From: Diogma glabrata
Taxonomy: Eukaryota; Arthropoda; Insecta; Diptera; Cylindrotomidae
NCBI GenBank assembly: GCA_963693315.1
Contig: OY856186.1
Location: 233,157,541-233,221,540 of the forward strand
Reading direction: 5' to 3'
Length of the DNA stretch: 64,000 nucleotides
The translations under genes and the position numbers were made by a program. Under the pieces are notes generated by a model that did no database searches, was not told the DNA's origin, and saw only the letters and a list, made by a program, of their open reading frames with translations. Shown here piece by piece: positions 33,010-44,029 of the stretch. Numbering within the stretch: the first letter of the stretch is position 1; the number at the start of each line of letters is the position of its first letter.

Positions 33010-34362
33010 TCATGAATGTAATACTTAGGTCTTTCAGACCGAAGTAATTATGTTTATTTTGTTATTAACTATCAAATACAAGAATAGGAGTAATTCATAC
33101 GATTTAACATTTTCAAAAGATAAGATAGTTGCTGAATATAATATACTAGTAGGGGTTAGAGTGGGTAGTTTTTTTATAATTTTAACAGCTTTATTTTGTA
33201 ATCGTTTTTATTCATTTAATTTATATGCCGGTGCTGTGCTCCCGATAGGACTAAGGTATTTAATATGGGATAAAATGTGCGAGTGATAAATAGACCACGC
33301 AACCCTTTCAGTTATACAGCTTCTTGTTCGTCGCAAAGCAAAAAGTATGCAAGTAATTTTTTTTTAATGTGACTAACATGATAAGTCCATTTCAGGTACG
33401 AATCTGTATGTAATCCCAGATATTTTACACAATCAACTCTGGATATGGATTGGTTTTCTACTGATAATGCAAAATCTGGAAGATTTGAAGTTTTGCTTCT
33501 GAAGATGATATAAGATGTTTTTTCTGAATTTAATTTCAATTTCTTCGAAGCTAGGAAGCTATGGATCATATTTAAATCCGCTTGCATCATTTGTTCCAGT
33601 TCTGCAAGAGATTTCGATTTAAATTTAACTATTGCATCATCAGCAAACATTTGAAGCTCTCCATTTATTCGTAGATCAAATAATTCATTAATATATAGAT
33701 TAAGAAGAAGGGAGCCCTAATATGGAACCCTGAGGAACTCCTCTTTGAATTAGCTGTGGTGTACTTTCAACACCATTTACAACACAAACTTGAGTACGAT
33801 TGGACAAATATGATCTTAAAAGATCCAATTCTACGGCCTTTACTCCAGCATTATATAAATCACCAAGAAGCAAATCATGATCAACATAATCGAAGGCCTT
33901 TCTGACATCTACAAAGAGGCATGATACATAATATCCTTGATCAGTATTTTGTTGAACAAATGTTATAAAAGTGGCAGTTGCTGCTAGAGTTGAGGAGTTC
34001 TTTATAAATCCAAATTGATTGTGATTTATGATATTGTTATTCATAAAGTGGAGATACATCTGTCGATATATTTTCTCAAATACTTTAGAATAACTGGGCA
34101 ACACAGACACAGGTCTGTAGTTATTCACAAATAGAGTACTACCACCTTTATGCACTGGTTTAACTCTAGCTTTTTTTAGAGAGCTAGGAAATATTCCATT
34201 AGAAAGTGATTCGTTAATAAGTTCAACTATTTTTCCACTGAGGAATGTCGAAAAGTATTTAGAGAACTTAGCAGATATATTGTCCATACCTGTGGCAGCA
34301 GATGAGTTCAGTTCGCTTACGATTTGTTGAACTTCGTTTGAATTGGTTAGTTGCCGTTTCAA
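33010..34362 (-). pseudogene. LINE ORF2 reverse transcriptase
   Basis: The RT begins with NYRPVSVLPSYSKVFEKI and continues with CLFVDVRKAFDYVDHDLL and RGVPQGSILG, then MFADDAIVKF in a second frame (33650), so both catalytic parts (the palm Asp and the FADD box) are present. The thumb follows (LASKKLKLNSEKTSYIIFRS, YLGLHTDSYL). Beyond 33312, fragments such as SHIKYLSPI and RLQNKAVKIIKKLP continue in other frames to about 33040. At least three frame changes occur. It once copied LINE RNA at the nicked target. Confidence 0.88.
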
Positions 34363-34424
34363 TAGAGGCCAAATAATCTAGATCATTTTATTTTCAAGGG
34401 ATTTATAATCAAGGACTGTCTTAT

Positions 34425-34885
34425 ATAATAGTATATTAAGAAACTAGTTTCATAATCGACGATTTTATCCCATGCAATCTGTTTAGAAAACGACCCGCGC
34501 AGCGCGGAGTTTTCTAAAGGGTAAGTGCGATAAAACGTCTTATGAAACGAGTTTTTTATACTATTTTTTCTATTTTTTCTATTTTGCATTTTTTGTCTTG
34601 AAATTTTAAAAAATGTGTATTTTATTAAAAAATAGTCAATTTGAAATTTTGTTATTATTACTAATTATTTTAATTAATTAAAATATTTAACACTAATTTA
34701 GATATTCTTATTAATTTTATTTACATAATTATTCGTTTTAATGTTCACTGACGTTTGTATATGACCAATGTGACCAACCTTGAAAGACAAAACTTTGCGT
34801 ATCGTAATGAAGGCCATTTCGATACGCATTTGGGTATCGAAATGACTTTATTTTAGACGAAAAATAGAAAAAATATCATTTGGTT
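34425..34885 (+). mobile_element. interspersed repeat family X, copy 2, inside the LINE
   Basis: Near identical to 25185-25615. It lies exactly between the LINE endonuclease and RT regions, whose coding resemblance resumes on both sides, so it inserted into the LINE after the LINE itself arrived. In this copy TTTTTTCTATT is duplicated near 34563-34585, and the end reads GACGAAAAATAGAAAAAA. Confidence 0.78.
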
Positions 34886-34899
34886 TTGGAATTTGAGTA

Positions 34900-35602
34900 T
34901 CTATACTTAAAACCAACGTCTTATGATCTGCTAAACTTTGGTTCGACAACGTCAAGTGGTATCCATTAGATAAAATATTAGTAAAAATGTGATCAATAAT
35001 AACCTAGAAGTGCCAAAAACACGTGTTGCATAACTAGTATGTATGTTATTTAAGAACATAAAGCCATTGCTGAGAATTAATTCAGTATAGTTTGCGGAAT
35101 TAGCATCCAGCAGATTAATATTAAAATCACCCAAAAATATCGACCGTTGAAAAGAAGTTAATAAAAATTCTAAGTGATTAAGGAATTGTATATTGTTCGT
35201 TTTGTGATCTTAATATACTGATATAATGTTAAAATTGAGTCTGGGTAAGTTAACAATCAGTGAACTGCTATTGTCCACTTTATATTTTGTTAGCTCAATA
35301 CTGTTGATATCATTTTTGACATATATAGCACAGCCTCCAGCAGTTTTAGCTCTGCAGTTAAAAATACTTTGATATCCGTTCAGTCCATACAAACTAGTCT
35401 CATTACTTGATATCCAAATTTCTGTAAGCACAATAATATGTACTGTCTCATTCATTGAATGTAATAGTTCTAACTGGAAGTTTATAGCGCAAGCTATACA
35501 AAGAATGTTAAATTTATTTTGCAAATTAATTAAATTTAAAAATTTACTATGCGTTACATTTGGTTCTACGAGCTCTGTTATATTAATATTATTACCTTCC
35601 AT
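34900..35602 (-). pseudogene. LINE ORF2 endonuclease (APE-like)
   Basis: The 35602-35210 frame carries IIVLTEIWISSNETSLYGLN and AGGCAIYVKNDI, matching the LTETWL and GGVAIYV motifs of apurinic-like endonucleases of LINEs. The 35134-34952 frame carries MGDFNINLL (GDFN motif), and a shifted frame then gives an IIDHIFTN-like end. In-frame stops and a frameshift break it. The enzyme would nick target DNA to prime reverse transcription. Confidence 0.85.
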
Positions 35603-35654
35603 AAATTAAACTAAAAATAAGAGAATAATTAAAAGTGAAAAACTAAATTTGAAA

Positions 35655-36568
35655 TTACTTATCTAATAATTGTTGTTTATCAAAATCTGTATTTAGATTG
35701 TATATTTTAGTGTTGTTGAACTTTTTAATCAAAACAGATCCATTCTGAACCCAAAGGAACTCAACTCCAAGTTGTTCTTTCTCATTTCGAATAGTTTCAT
35801 ATAACATTTTCTTCTCTGGAATAATTTGATCTCTTATGGTTAGTATGTGGTCCTTTCCTTCAAAACCAATATTTGCTGAGAATAGTTTGCCTTTTTCCTT
35901 ATGTTTCTTCACAAACTACTTTACCCTTATATTTTTCAAATTTTACAATTACATATTGACTTTGTTGTCGCCTGATAACCAGCATTGTTGATGTTTTTGT
36001 TTTTACCTATTTTATCAACTTTTCCAGCATCCTCAAATTTAATTGCAGTACAAATTTTTTCAAAAGCTGCTTCGGCAACATCATTAATGGGAACGCCTGA
36101 AATAACTAGATTGTTTGCCAAGAGTGCTTGCTTCTTATTTAGCGATTCAATTTCTAATTCATTTATTTTTTGTTTTAAAGTTTTGTTTTCATCAACAATC
36201 AGTTTGACAGATTTTTCAAGATTTTTATGATCTTTCACCAAAGCCTCATCAAGCTTAGCCGATTGAAATTGCATAGCATCTCTAATTTCCCGCATCATTT
36301 GATACAAGTTATTATATTTTACATCGTTGGTATCCAAGAACGAGCTATTTAAATTATTCATTCTTAATGCTGTTGTAGGAGGCGTTGAATCATCATTATC
36401 ATCTTCACATTCTTGTGAACAAAACCATTTGGAATTTACGAAACTTTTGGCAATTTCCTTTGTCAATCCTTTACATGCATAATGAAACTGCACCTCACAG
36501 TTACTACACTTCATAACAATATGTTTTTCCATTATTACTTTCGCACAAACATTACACTTGCTAGGCAT
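35655..36568 (-). pseudogene. LINE ORF1 with PHD-type zinc finger
   Basis: The first frame (36568-35936) starts MPSKCNVCAKVI with a C..C...C..C...H..C...C..C pattern over about residues 5-55 (HYACKGLT, KWFCSQEC), a PHD/ESP-type finger found in ORF1 of CR1-like elements. A predicted coiled coil (about 100-160) is followed by a VISGVP strand. The second frame (35912-35655) gives the C-terminal domain (DHILTIRDQIIPEKKMLYE, FLWVQNGSVLI). One frameshift near 35930 separates them. It would be the nucleic-acid-binding chaperone of the LINE. Confidence 0.83.
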
Positions 36569-36624
36569 TTTATGGGATTTTTCCGGTTTTTTGATTTTTT
36601 ATTTTATTTTGCTTAACTGTTTCT

Positions 36625-36696
36625 TTACAGGTATTATTGATATCACATAAAATGATGGTTTTACAGGTATTATTGATATAACATGAAATGATGGTT
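36625..36696 (+). repeat. 36-bp tandem repeat in the LINE 5' region
   Basis: Two units, 36625-36660 and 36661-36696, each TTACAGGTATTATTGATAT followed by .ACAT.AAATGATGGTT. Tandem 5' UTR repeats are common in LINE promoters. Regulatory function here is inference. Confidence 0.8.
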
Positions 36697-36750
36697 TAAA
36701 ACTTAATGTTTATTTTAATCACAAATACCATGAATTAATGGTTTTACTTT

Positions 36751-37499
36751 TATTTGCCCACTTAATTAGTTTAAATAACTAAAACTATATTATTTTGTCA
36801 GATTAAATTAGTATTCAAACACCTTTTTTAGAACTTTTAATAGCAACCAAAAAAAAATCAATAATTTGCTTTAAATATTTTGCACATCCGTTCTATTCAA
36901 GAGTTACAATTATATTGAACTCCTTTCCTTCTTCCTAAAACTTCTGTTTTACTATCGCCTTATCTATGTTCATAAAATATTGATAAAAACAAATATTTGC
37001 ATTTTTTTGTTAAAGAAAATTTCAAGTTTAAAGAAAATTTCAAGTTAATAGCACTTATAGTGTGTGAGAAAATCGGTTATGTCCACAGAGAACACCTTCT
37101 GATTTTTCGCTCAACACACAGTCAATATTTTCTAAAAATTTGTGCAGTGTTGTGGAGGAGCAGATTGCTACGGTCAAAGACCAAATCCCACTAAATAGTT
37201 ACCTAATGCACAATCCCACAATCAATATTGATTGTTTGGATTTATGATACCGCACCGTTTCATTACTAAAGTCGTGGTGAAAAATAACAAAGCAAAAATA
37301 TACAAAAGCAAAGTAAAAACGTTGTTGCAAATTTTGGCCGAACGCTAAAAACTAAGTGAAGAGGGGATAATGTAGCGGATTTACAATTAATTAAATGTAA
37401 TATAATTTGCTTTTTTGTATTTTTAATAAACACTTTGATATTTATTATAAGTTTAGTATACATAAAGTACAAGTACATATAGTTTCCTATACATAAAAG
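36751..37499. other. noncoding
   Basis: No feature supported. AAAGAAAATTTCAAGTT is repeated at 37013 and 37030. Confidence 0.45.
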
Positions 37500-37602
37500 T
37501 AACGTGTAATAGGAATTGCAATATCTGTCACACTAACACATACCAACTTTACCTTTTTAAGACCTATGTCTCACAACATCATGCGTTGATTAATGCGTTT
37601 TA
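37500..37602 (+). repeat. dispersed repeat family Y, copy 4
   Basis: Shares TGTAATAGG, TGTCACACTAACACATA, CTTTTTAAGACCTATGTCTC and a CATGCGTTGATTAATGCGTT end with copies near 28 kb. It is the most diverged copy. Confidence 0.5.
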
Positions 37603-40600
37603 TTCTATTTACATATATATGCAAAATGCGATATCCGTCTGCTTTTGATCAATCACATTTGACAATCTTGTTTTCGCAAAAATCCGCTTTCGCATTTTTT
37701 GCGGAAATAAGGCTGCATAATACCAAAACGCGATATGGTTATAAAATGATATACAATATTTTAATTTTTTATATAATAGGGCTCCTGAATATAGTTATTT
37801 GCTAGCACTTCCTAGATATCACCTTGGCTAGAGTAGTGACATCTCACATCTATTGTCAGCATATATGTGATATATCACGTAACTCGTATATGTAAATAGC
37901 GGGAACTGAAGTACGCGGGGTTGTCAAAATTATTAAACAAATTAACAACTAAAAAAATTAACAACATTATTAGTAGCTATTATAAGACAGCAGTTTAGAA
38001 GAATGTTATTGCTTGAAGTAGATCCTTTCAAAAGTTTTTCTTTAATCCTTCTGCGAAAATTTAAAAGAATAAAATTACATAACTTTTCAATGAATGCAAA
38101 TTTCAAGATAAATAAACATTTATGGGGTATTCTCGGTCAACGTCTCCCGTTCAAAATCTGTTAAAGTAGTATACAGTTTGGTTGGGCGCAAATAAAAGCA
38201 TAAGATCTCTAGACGCCAATAAAAGCATCACACCTAAATAACGTCTGGCCTTTTTTGAAAAGACATTATGGCTCACGACTTCACCCTGAAAGTATAGCAA
38301 TTTGGCTGCCAACACAAATTTAATAAACATTTTAAAAAAAATTTAAGTTGGTTAAATAACTTAAAATAATGATGGTTTGGTCTCCAACTTGTTTAATTTA
38401 ATTTAAAAATAATTTATTTAAAATAAATTTAATAATTTTTTGCTTTAACAACTTTTTTAAATAATATTTTGTTCATGTTTCAACCATAAATGGTCATTCT
38501 CAAACATTTACAAATATTATGAATCAAAATTTAATATATCAAAAGATATGTTTTTTGGGCTTAAAATGTTGGTAATTATAAGTAGTTTCAAACGTCGTAT
38601 GGTGTTCATTTTTTTTTTAAATGGCGGATCGAAAATATGGAAAATGACGCTTTTTCCTGCGAAATTTCGACTAAAAATTCGGTTTTTATGACACACATTT
38701 TTTTATTTGCTTCAAATTTTTTATAGTGGAAGAAACAAATCGTTTTCAACGGGTTTCATATATGTTCAATTTAATGTATCTCAACTACTTGACGGATTTT
38801 TAAAATTTTTTTTTTGTTTTAACGGTGAAAATGAGTTATTTTTATTAAAAATAATTACAGTTATAATTTTTGATAATTTATTATAAAAATATTAAGAAAT
38901 TTAAAATAACCCTCCCACCCGGGTTGATATCCACGTTTATTTTTATGTTTTTCCTTATGATTTTAAAATTTTCATTATATTTACCGATAAAGATTTATTA
39001 AAAAAAATCTTTAATTTCCAAAAAACATCTCCACAGCCCAATTTTTTGAGTTTTTGTAGAAGATTAATGAAGATTCAAAATTGACAGCGAATTGAGAGAG
39101 AGAGAAAATTGACAACAAGTTAGAGAAACCCCATATATAATATAATAACAATTTTTCAAATATAAATTAAATTTTTAACGAGACTAAAGCTTTAAAGCGA
39201 AAAAAGTTGATTTGTAACACATTTGTAACACATTTAACAATAACAATAATTAGATATGAAAATTATGAGGAAAAGTCGAGGAAATTTAACTATGTATAAT
39301 GAAAAAAGCTTCAAATAAGTTTTTTTTTAAATTATGTAATAATAATATTTTATTTAAAAACCTATATTTGTTGACTTTACATGAGTACGTATTGAACATA
39401 GAAGCTTTGCAAACATTAAAACTTTACCACAGCTTATTTTGACTTTTATGAAATAATTCAAGAACTGTCTCAACAATTATGATGGTTTTTATTTTTATAT
39501 ATATTATTTTTCAATAGTTTAGAAATCATCAACTATCAACTATTTGATAATCTTAATTTTATATATAAAAAATAAAATACTAACCAATTTTGGTAAGACA
39601 ATATAACACAATAAAAACAAAAATAAATAAACTCTGTGGTAGTAAAGAGTAAAATAAGACAACAAAAAATAAATAAACTCCTACAGAAAAAAATAAAATA
39701 AATTAAATTATTAAAGAACAAAAAATTCTTATAAACTTCAATTTAAATTATTTGTAATCTCAAATTTAACATTGGTTTTTTGTTGATTAAATTATATCAT
39801 GGATTTGGGGATACACGAAACTCGAAAAACATTTCAGAATGGCATAATTGTGTTTTCATGTTACTCAAATATAAATCATAACATTAATTTAATTTTTTTC
39901 TACGACCAAACTAGAAATTCACTTACTATACAGTTTTTGTTTAATTAATGTATGGCGTTTTATAATTATATTTTATTATGATGAAATCACACAAGTAAAG
40001 AAATTATTAAGCACTAGTGCGTAATTGAAATCAATAAATTTCAGCAGTAAACAAATTTATGCGTTATGTTTTCAAATACAAAGGAAATATTCGTTCTACG
40101 TATAGTTTCCCTTCTTAAATTTCTTTGAAACTATTTGATTTTTTGTTTTATTATTTAATGAAAGTTAAATCGTTGCACTGCTTGTATGTGATCCTAAAGG
40201 TCTTGTGGTTTAAGGGGTTTAAATAGAAAATTTGTATCATAGCAACCTCAAATTTGTTTCGAAAACGAAATTCAAAAACATTTCGATATAAAAACATCGT
40301 TTTTTGTTAGTGAACTGATTTGTTCACGAGGCGCGCTAGCATCAAGTGGAGTAAAACCCAACGAGTGAAAAAACGTTTCCAACGTTATTTACTATGGTAA
40401 ATATAAACGATATTAATTGAAAACTCGTACAGAATTATTACTTCAGAAGAATTTTAGTATCTTTCTGTACTCGTATACGATAAAATATAATTTAATTAAA
40501 AAGTTTGATCACAATATTTAAAAATTAATCTGAGTCACTCATTTTTATCTTAAACCAAACGATTATCATTCACAAAATATTTATTTTCTCAGCCGGATTA

Positions 40601-41198
40601 TCTCATTTTATCTCAATACCAGAGTTTTTTTTTTTTCAATTATCTGTAAGTCCCACTAACACCAGAATTTATCTTTCACTCAAAATTTGTAAAAACCTAT
40701 AAAACAGTTATTTGTTTGTGTTTATATTTTTTAGAACAACTCAAACTATTTTTAATACCGATGATATCATTAATTAAAAACTAATTTAAGTTTTTCTTAT
40801 TAAAAGATTGATTGGGAATTCAAATAATTTAATTAAAACACAAACCAAAAAATAGAATCAAAAATTTTCTTTTTACTTACTAAGAAATTTTCTTGGTTTT
40901 TAAAGAAAATTTGTGTCTTATTTCAACAATATTCACTTACAATCTGAATTGTTTAATTCATGTTTCATATTTCAATATAACACTTGAGTAGGGTATTAAA
41001 GTAAAAAAATAGAAGAAAAACTAAAATAAAAAGATTAACAGAACGCGAGCGCGAATTTTTTTTATTGTTATTATTATTACTATTATAATTTTGATTGTGT
41101 TAATGTAGTTGTAGTTTTTGATAGACGACAATTTTTTATGCTATTGTTGGTGCATTTGTGAATTGAAAGTGAAAAGAATAACTCAAAAAATTTTTTTA
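37603..41198. other. long AT-rich noncoding stretch
   Basis: 3.6 kb without a coding domain, RNA gene or clear element. A short GA run lies at 39094-39106. Small ORFs here are composed of low-complexity residues. Confidence 0.5.
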
Positions 41199-41206
41199 CA
41201 TAGAAC

Positions 41207-41441
41207 CAGGGACTGAAACTCTGAAAAAATTAGGTTCAGGTTCGGGTTAATAAAAATAGAAAGGTTCAGGTTCAGGTTCGGTTCAGGGTTCGGGTTCAAA
41301 ATTTAGAAAAAGAGTATAATATATTTTATTTATTTGTCAAAAAACTTTACTTATTTTTCAAAAAAATTCTCATTTAATTTAATCTCATTTAATAATCAAA
41401 ATATTTTTTGGGTTCAGGTTCGGGTTCGGTTTCAGTCCCTG
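41207..41441. mobile_element. hAT-type MITE with perfect 8-bp target duplication
   Basis: The 235-bp element begins CAGGGACTGAAAC and ends GTTTCAGTCCCTG, a perfect 13-bp terminal inverted repeat of hAT type. The 8 bases CATAGAAC are present on both sides (41199-41206 and 41442-41449), the target-site length of hAT transposases. Close to both ends lie clustered GGTTCAGG / GGTTCGGG motifs (at least eight), which resemble subterminal transposase-binding repeats. There is no coding sequence, so it is non-autonomous. The intact TIRs and TSD suggest a recent insertion. Confidence 0.93.
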
Positions 41442-41449
41442 CATAGAAC

Positions 41450-42254
41450 TATTAAACAAAACGCTCACACATTATTACTAATGTCCGTCCGTATGGCCTA
41501 ATCTGCCACCATCCTCTTCAGAAGGTAAGAGAAATGAAGTTTAAAGACAAATGGTTGTTTGAATTTGATAGAGAAGAGTGACTTCTTATGATCTGTGGTC
41601 TAATTCCCTAACGAAAAAATGCACAAAATGATAAAAGGACAAAATGATCTCATTCCCGAATTGCGATTCCGTATGACAAATGATAAAATGATAATGATAA
41701 AAAAATTTTTATCATTAGTGAAAATGATAAGTTTTTTTCCTTCACAAAATAGGTGGAGAAAATCTTTATCACTGATGATAAAAATTTGTTAAAAACAATT
41801 TGACATTAAGTGATTAAACTTATATCGTTTTCATTTTATATCGTAAATAATTATATTTTATTGCAAATCAAGATTGTTTTATGTTGTGTTTAATTTGTTT
41901 TTTACTATAGTAAAAGTATTATTATCATTGCAATAAATTTTAATGCATAATTTAACTACAATAATTTCTAATTACCATTGTATGTAATGTGTCAAGTACA
42001 TATAGCAATATACCGATTTGAAATTAGTATAAAACTCTATTGACGACATACACCATCTGCTCTAGCGGATTTTATGTTAAACTCATTTATCACATCAAAT
42101 TGTAAACATATGTCAAATACCATATACTTTTACTCAAAAAAATATTTAAACCGTATTAAATTTAATATTTTTAAAATTTGTGCAACAATTCGTGTATTTA
42201 TTTATTCAAATGTAAGTTACAACACTATTACCTAATATAATTTTAAATAGCAAA
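41450..42254. other. noncoding
   Basis: Several AATGATAAA motifs at 41620-41790, otherwise AT-rich sequence. Nothing else was recognised. Confidence 0.45.
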
Positions 42255-42632
42255 ATGGAAAGTAATCGTAAAACAGCGAAATATTTGGGTCGCGATTAGT
42301 GTCGTACCACAGTGCAAAACATATTTGGGTCGTACCACAGTGCAAAATATATGAAATGGACGTCCATCCATCATATTCCCCGCAAGGTCATGTTAAATAA
42401 AATAGCATTAAATGAATGGAAATATGTACTAAGGATGGGAAAAAGATTCCCAACAACTTTGTGATCTGTAGCAAGCATTTTAAGAAAGAACAGATTCTAA
42501 TTCCATTACCACGGGCGAATATACAAAAAAGGTCATCACATTAAATGCTTTTCCTTCAGAAAATTTACCACAATCAAGCATAATGACGAGGAAGCCAAAG
42601 GCAAGAAAACTTAGGTTTAATATAATTAACAA
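42255..42632 (+). pseudogene. THAP-domain exon, frameshifted
   Basis: The plus strand shows pieces of a THAP zinc finger in order. VPQCKIYEMD is the first Cys region and IHHIPRKVMLNKIALNEW is the F.(F/I)P...L...W core in a second frame. KIPNNFVICSKHFKKEQI, the C..HF motif, is back in the first frame, and ITLNAFPSENLPQSS is the AVP-box-like end in a third. At least three frame changes break it. A 23-bp segment, including TACCACAGTGCAAAA, is duplicated at 42304 and 42335. The exon closes at a GTATGT donor (42633). THAP fingers bind DNA and occur in host regulators and P-type transposases. Which kind this was is unclear. Confidence 0.65.
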
Positions 42633-42703
42633 GTATGTACAATTTTGAAACTAACTTAATGTATAATTGTAAATCTTGTATGTACTTATATTTTATTTTC
42701 TAG

Positions 42704-42906
42704 TTTATCAATTGATACGTCCAGTAGAACAGAAAATGGCTTTATACACCAAGTCTGCATAGGTACTCAATTCAACATTCACAAGCGCGACGAATCTGTG
42801 GAAATTAATGGTGAACCAGAAAAACTTAATAAACTACCGTTGATTGATACTGACGAAAAATTAAATTCCATGACTGGAATTCCAACTCTAACTTTGTTAG
42901 AACACA
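42704..42906 (+). pseudogene. THAP gene remnant, second exon
   Basis: Acceptor TTTTCTAG at 42696-42703. One base completes the codon left by the THAP exon, 67 codons stay open, and the exon can end at ACA|GTAAAA (42907). The encoded linker is polar (ESVEINGEPEKLNKLPLIDT and so on) with no known domain. An open frame with matching phases on both sides supports it as an exon rather than chance. The donor is not strong. Confidence 0.5.
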
Positions 42907-43763
42907 GTAAAAAAAAAATTGAATTGTCAACAAATTTTTCGTTAGATATTTCACGGAAATTTAATTTTGTTCTGTAAAATTTTCAGATTTCTACATTTTT
43001 AATTCTTTTTTCATGTAAAATTGTGTAATCGTGTATTTTTCAACTATAATTGAAAATTAACCGAAAAGAGTAAGAAAATTACACACTCTTTCATGCAGTT
43101 GTGATTTTGGATTTAAATTTAAAGTATATTTCTTGTAAAATATTGTGAGTATTGTAATTTATTGAAACAATAGAAAAAATAAATATTATTTTACAAACAC
43201 ATGTTGTTAATTGTATTTGAGTTTTCGATGAGATACGATGTTATCTTGTGATTATAAAAAAAGTATATAAAAGTGTTTAAAATTAAAAAATTGTGTTTAA
43301 GTATTAAATAAAAAGTAAAATAAAAAAATTACAATCTAACACTGGAAATACAAAATAACAATCTAACACTGTAATCCAATCCGCTGCTAGATTGCACAAA
43401 ACTGCTAAATTTAAATTTAATTGCATAAAACTTTCTTTAAAATTAATGTATTTAAATTATCACAAAATGACAGAATTATAAATTTCCTCACGTTTATTTG
43501 AAAACAAAATTTGGATTTAGTCTAATAAAAATAAATAGTGGACTAGTTTGATTTAGCAAGTTTAGTACTATTTACCATTAATTGGAATCCAGTCTAATTG
43601 AACTTAAGAAGAGTCAAGAGTTTTTCAAGAGAACCAACGAACGTTGGTTTTGACTTTTGTTTATAATTTAGTCAAAAACATTTGCATTTGCAAATAGTTT
43701 AAAAACTATTTTATTTCAAATTCTGGTATAAATTTCAATATATTTATTTTATATTAATTTCAG

Positions 43764-44029
43764 AACAAGACGAAAAAAATAAAATTTATTATTTTGTGGA
43801 GGGAACATTGATTGACACAAAATGCAATTGCATAAAGACTGCACTACTTATCATAATGGCAGCCTATTTTGTGTTAAACATAAAATATCCGACAGAGTTA
43901 TGGCAGATACTAGAAGTGGTCCAAAAAGATTTTGATTTTGATGTGACATTCTCTCGTTCGAAGAAGAACAAAATGAACTTTAAATCAAAAGTTGTTAATT
44001 TAAAAAAAAAAAATTTTAAAATAATTTAA
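43764..44029 (+). pseudogene. THAP gene remnant, third exon with LNIKYP-type domain
   Basis: Acceptor AATTTCAG at 43756-43763. The frame is open for about 87 codons to a TAA. Entry phase fits the end of the second exon (A plus AA). The core YYFVEGTLIDTKCNCIKTAL then MAAYFVLNIKYPTELWQIL looks like a compact alpha-helical domain that I have the impression recurs in uncharacterised eukaryotic proteins and element-derived genes. I cannot name it. The basic tail reads through an A-rich run. It could be an independent element fragment. Confidence 0.45.

Larger units (their letters stand above)
31077..36750 (-). mobile_element. CR1/Jockey-like non-LTR retrotransposon, interrupted
   Basis: Read on the minus strand from 36750, it has a 5' region with a 36-bp tandem repeat, an ORF1 with a PHD-type finger (36568-35655), and an ORF2 with APE endonuclease (35602-34900), RT (34362-33040) and a C-terminal tail (31500-31246). 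A poly(A)-like run of 13 A ends it at about 31090-31077. It is split by a family X MITE (34383-34885) and by satellite sequence between 33010 and 31500. Several frameshifts and in-frame stops show it is inactive. ORF1 with a PHD-type finger and APE-type ORF2 place it in the CR1/Jockey group. The clade is not certain. Confidence 0.87.
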
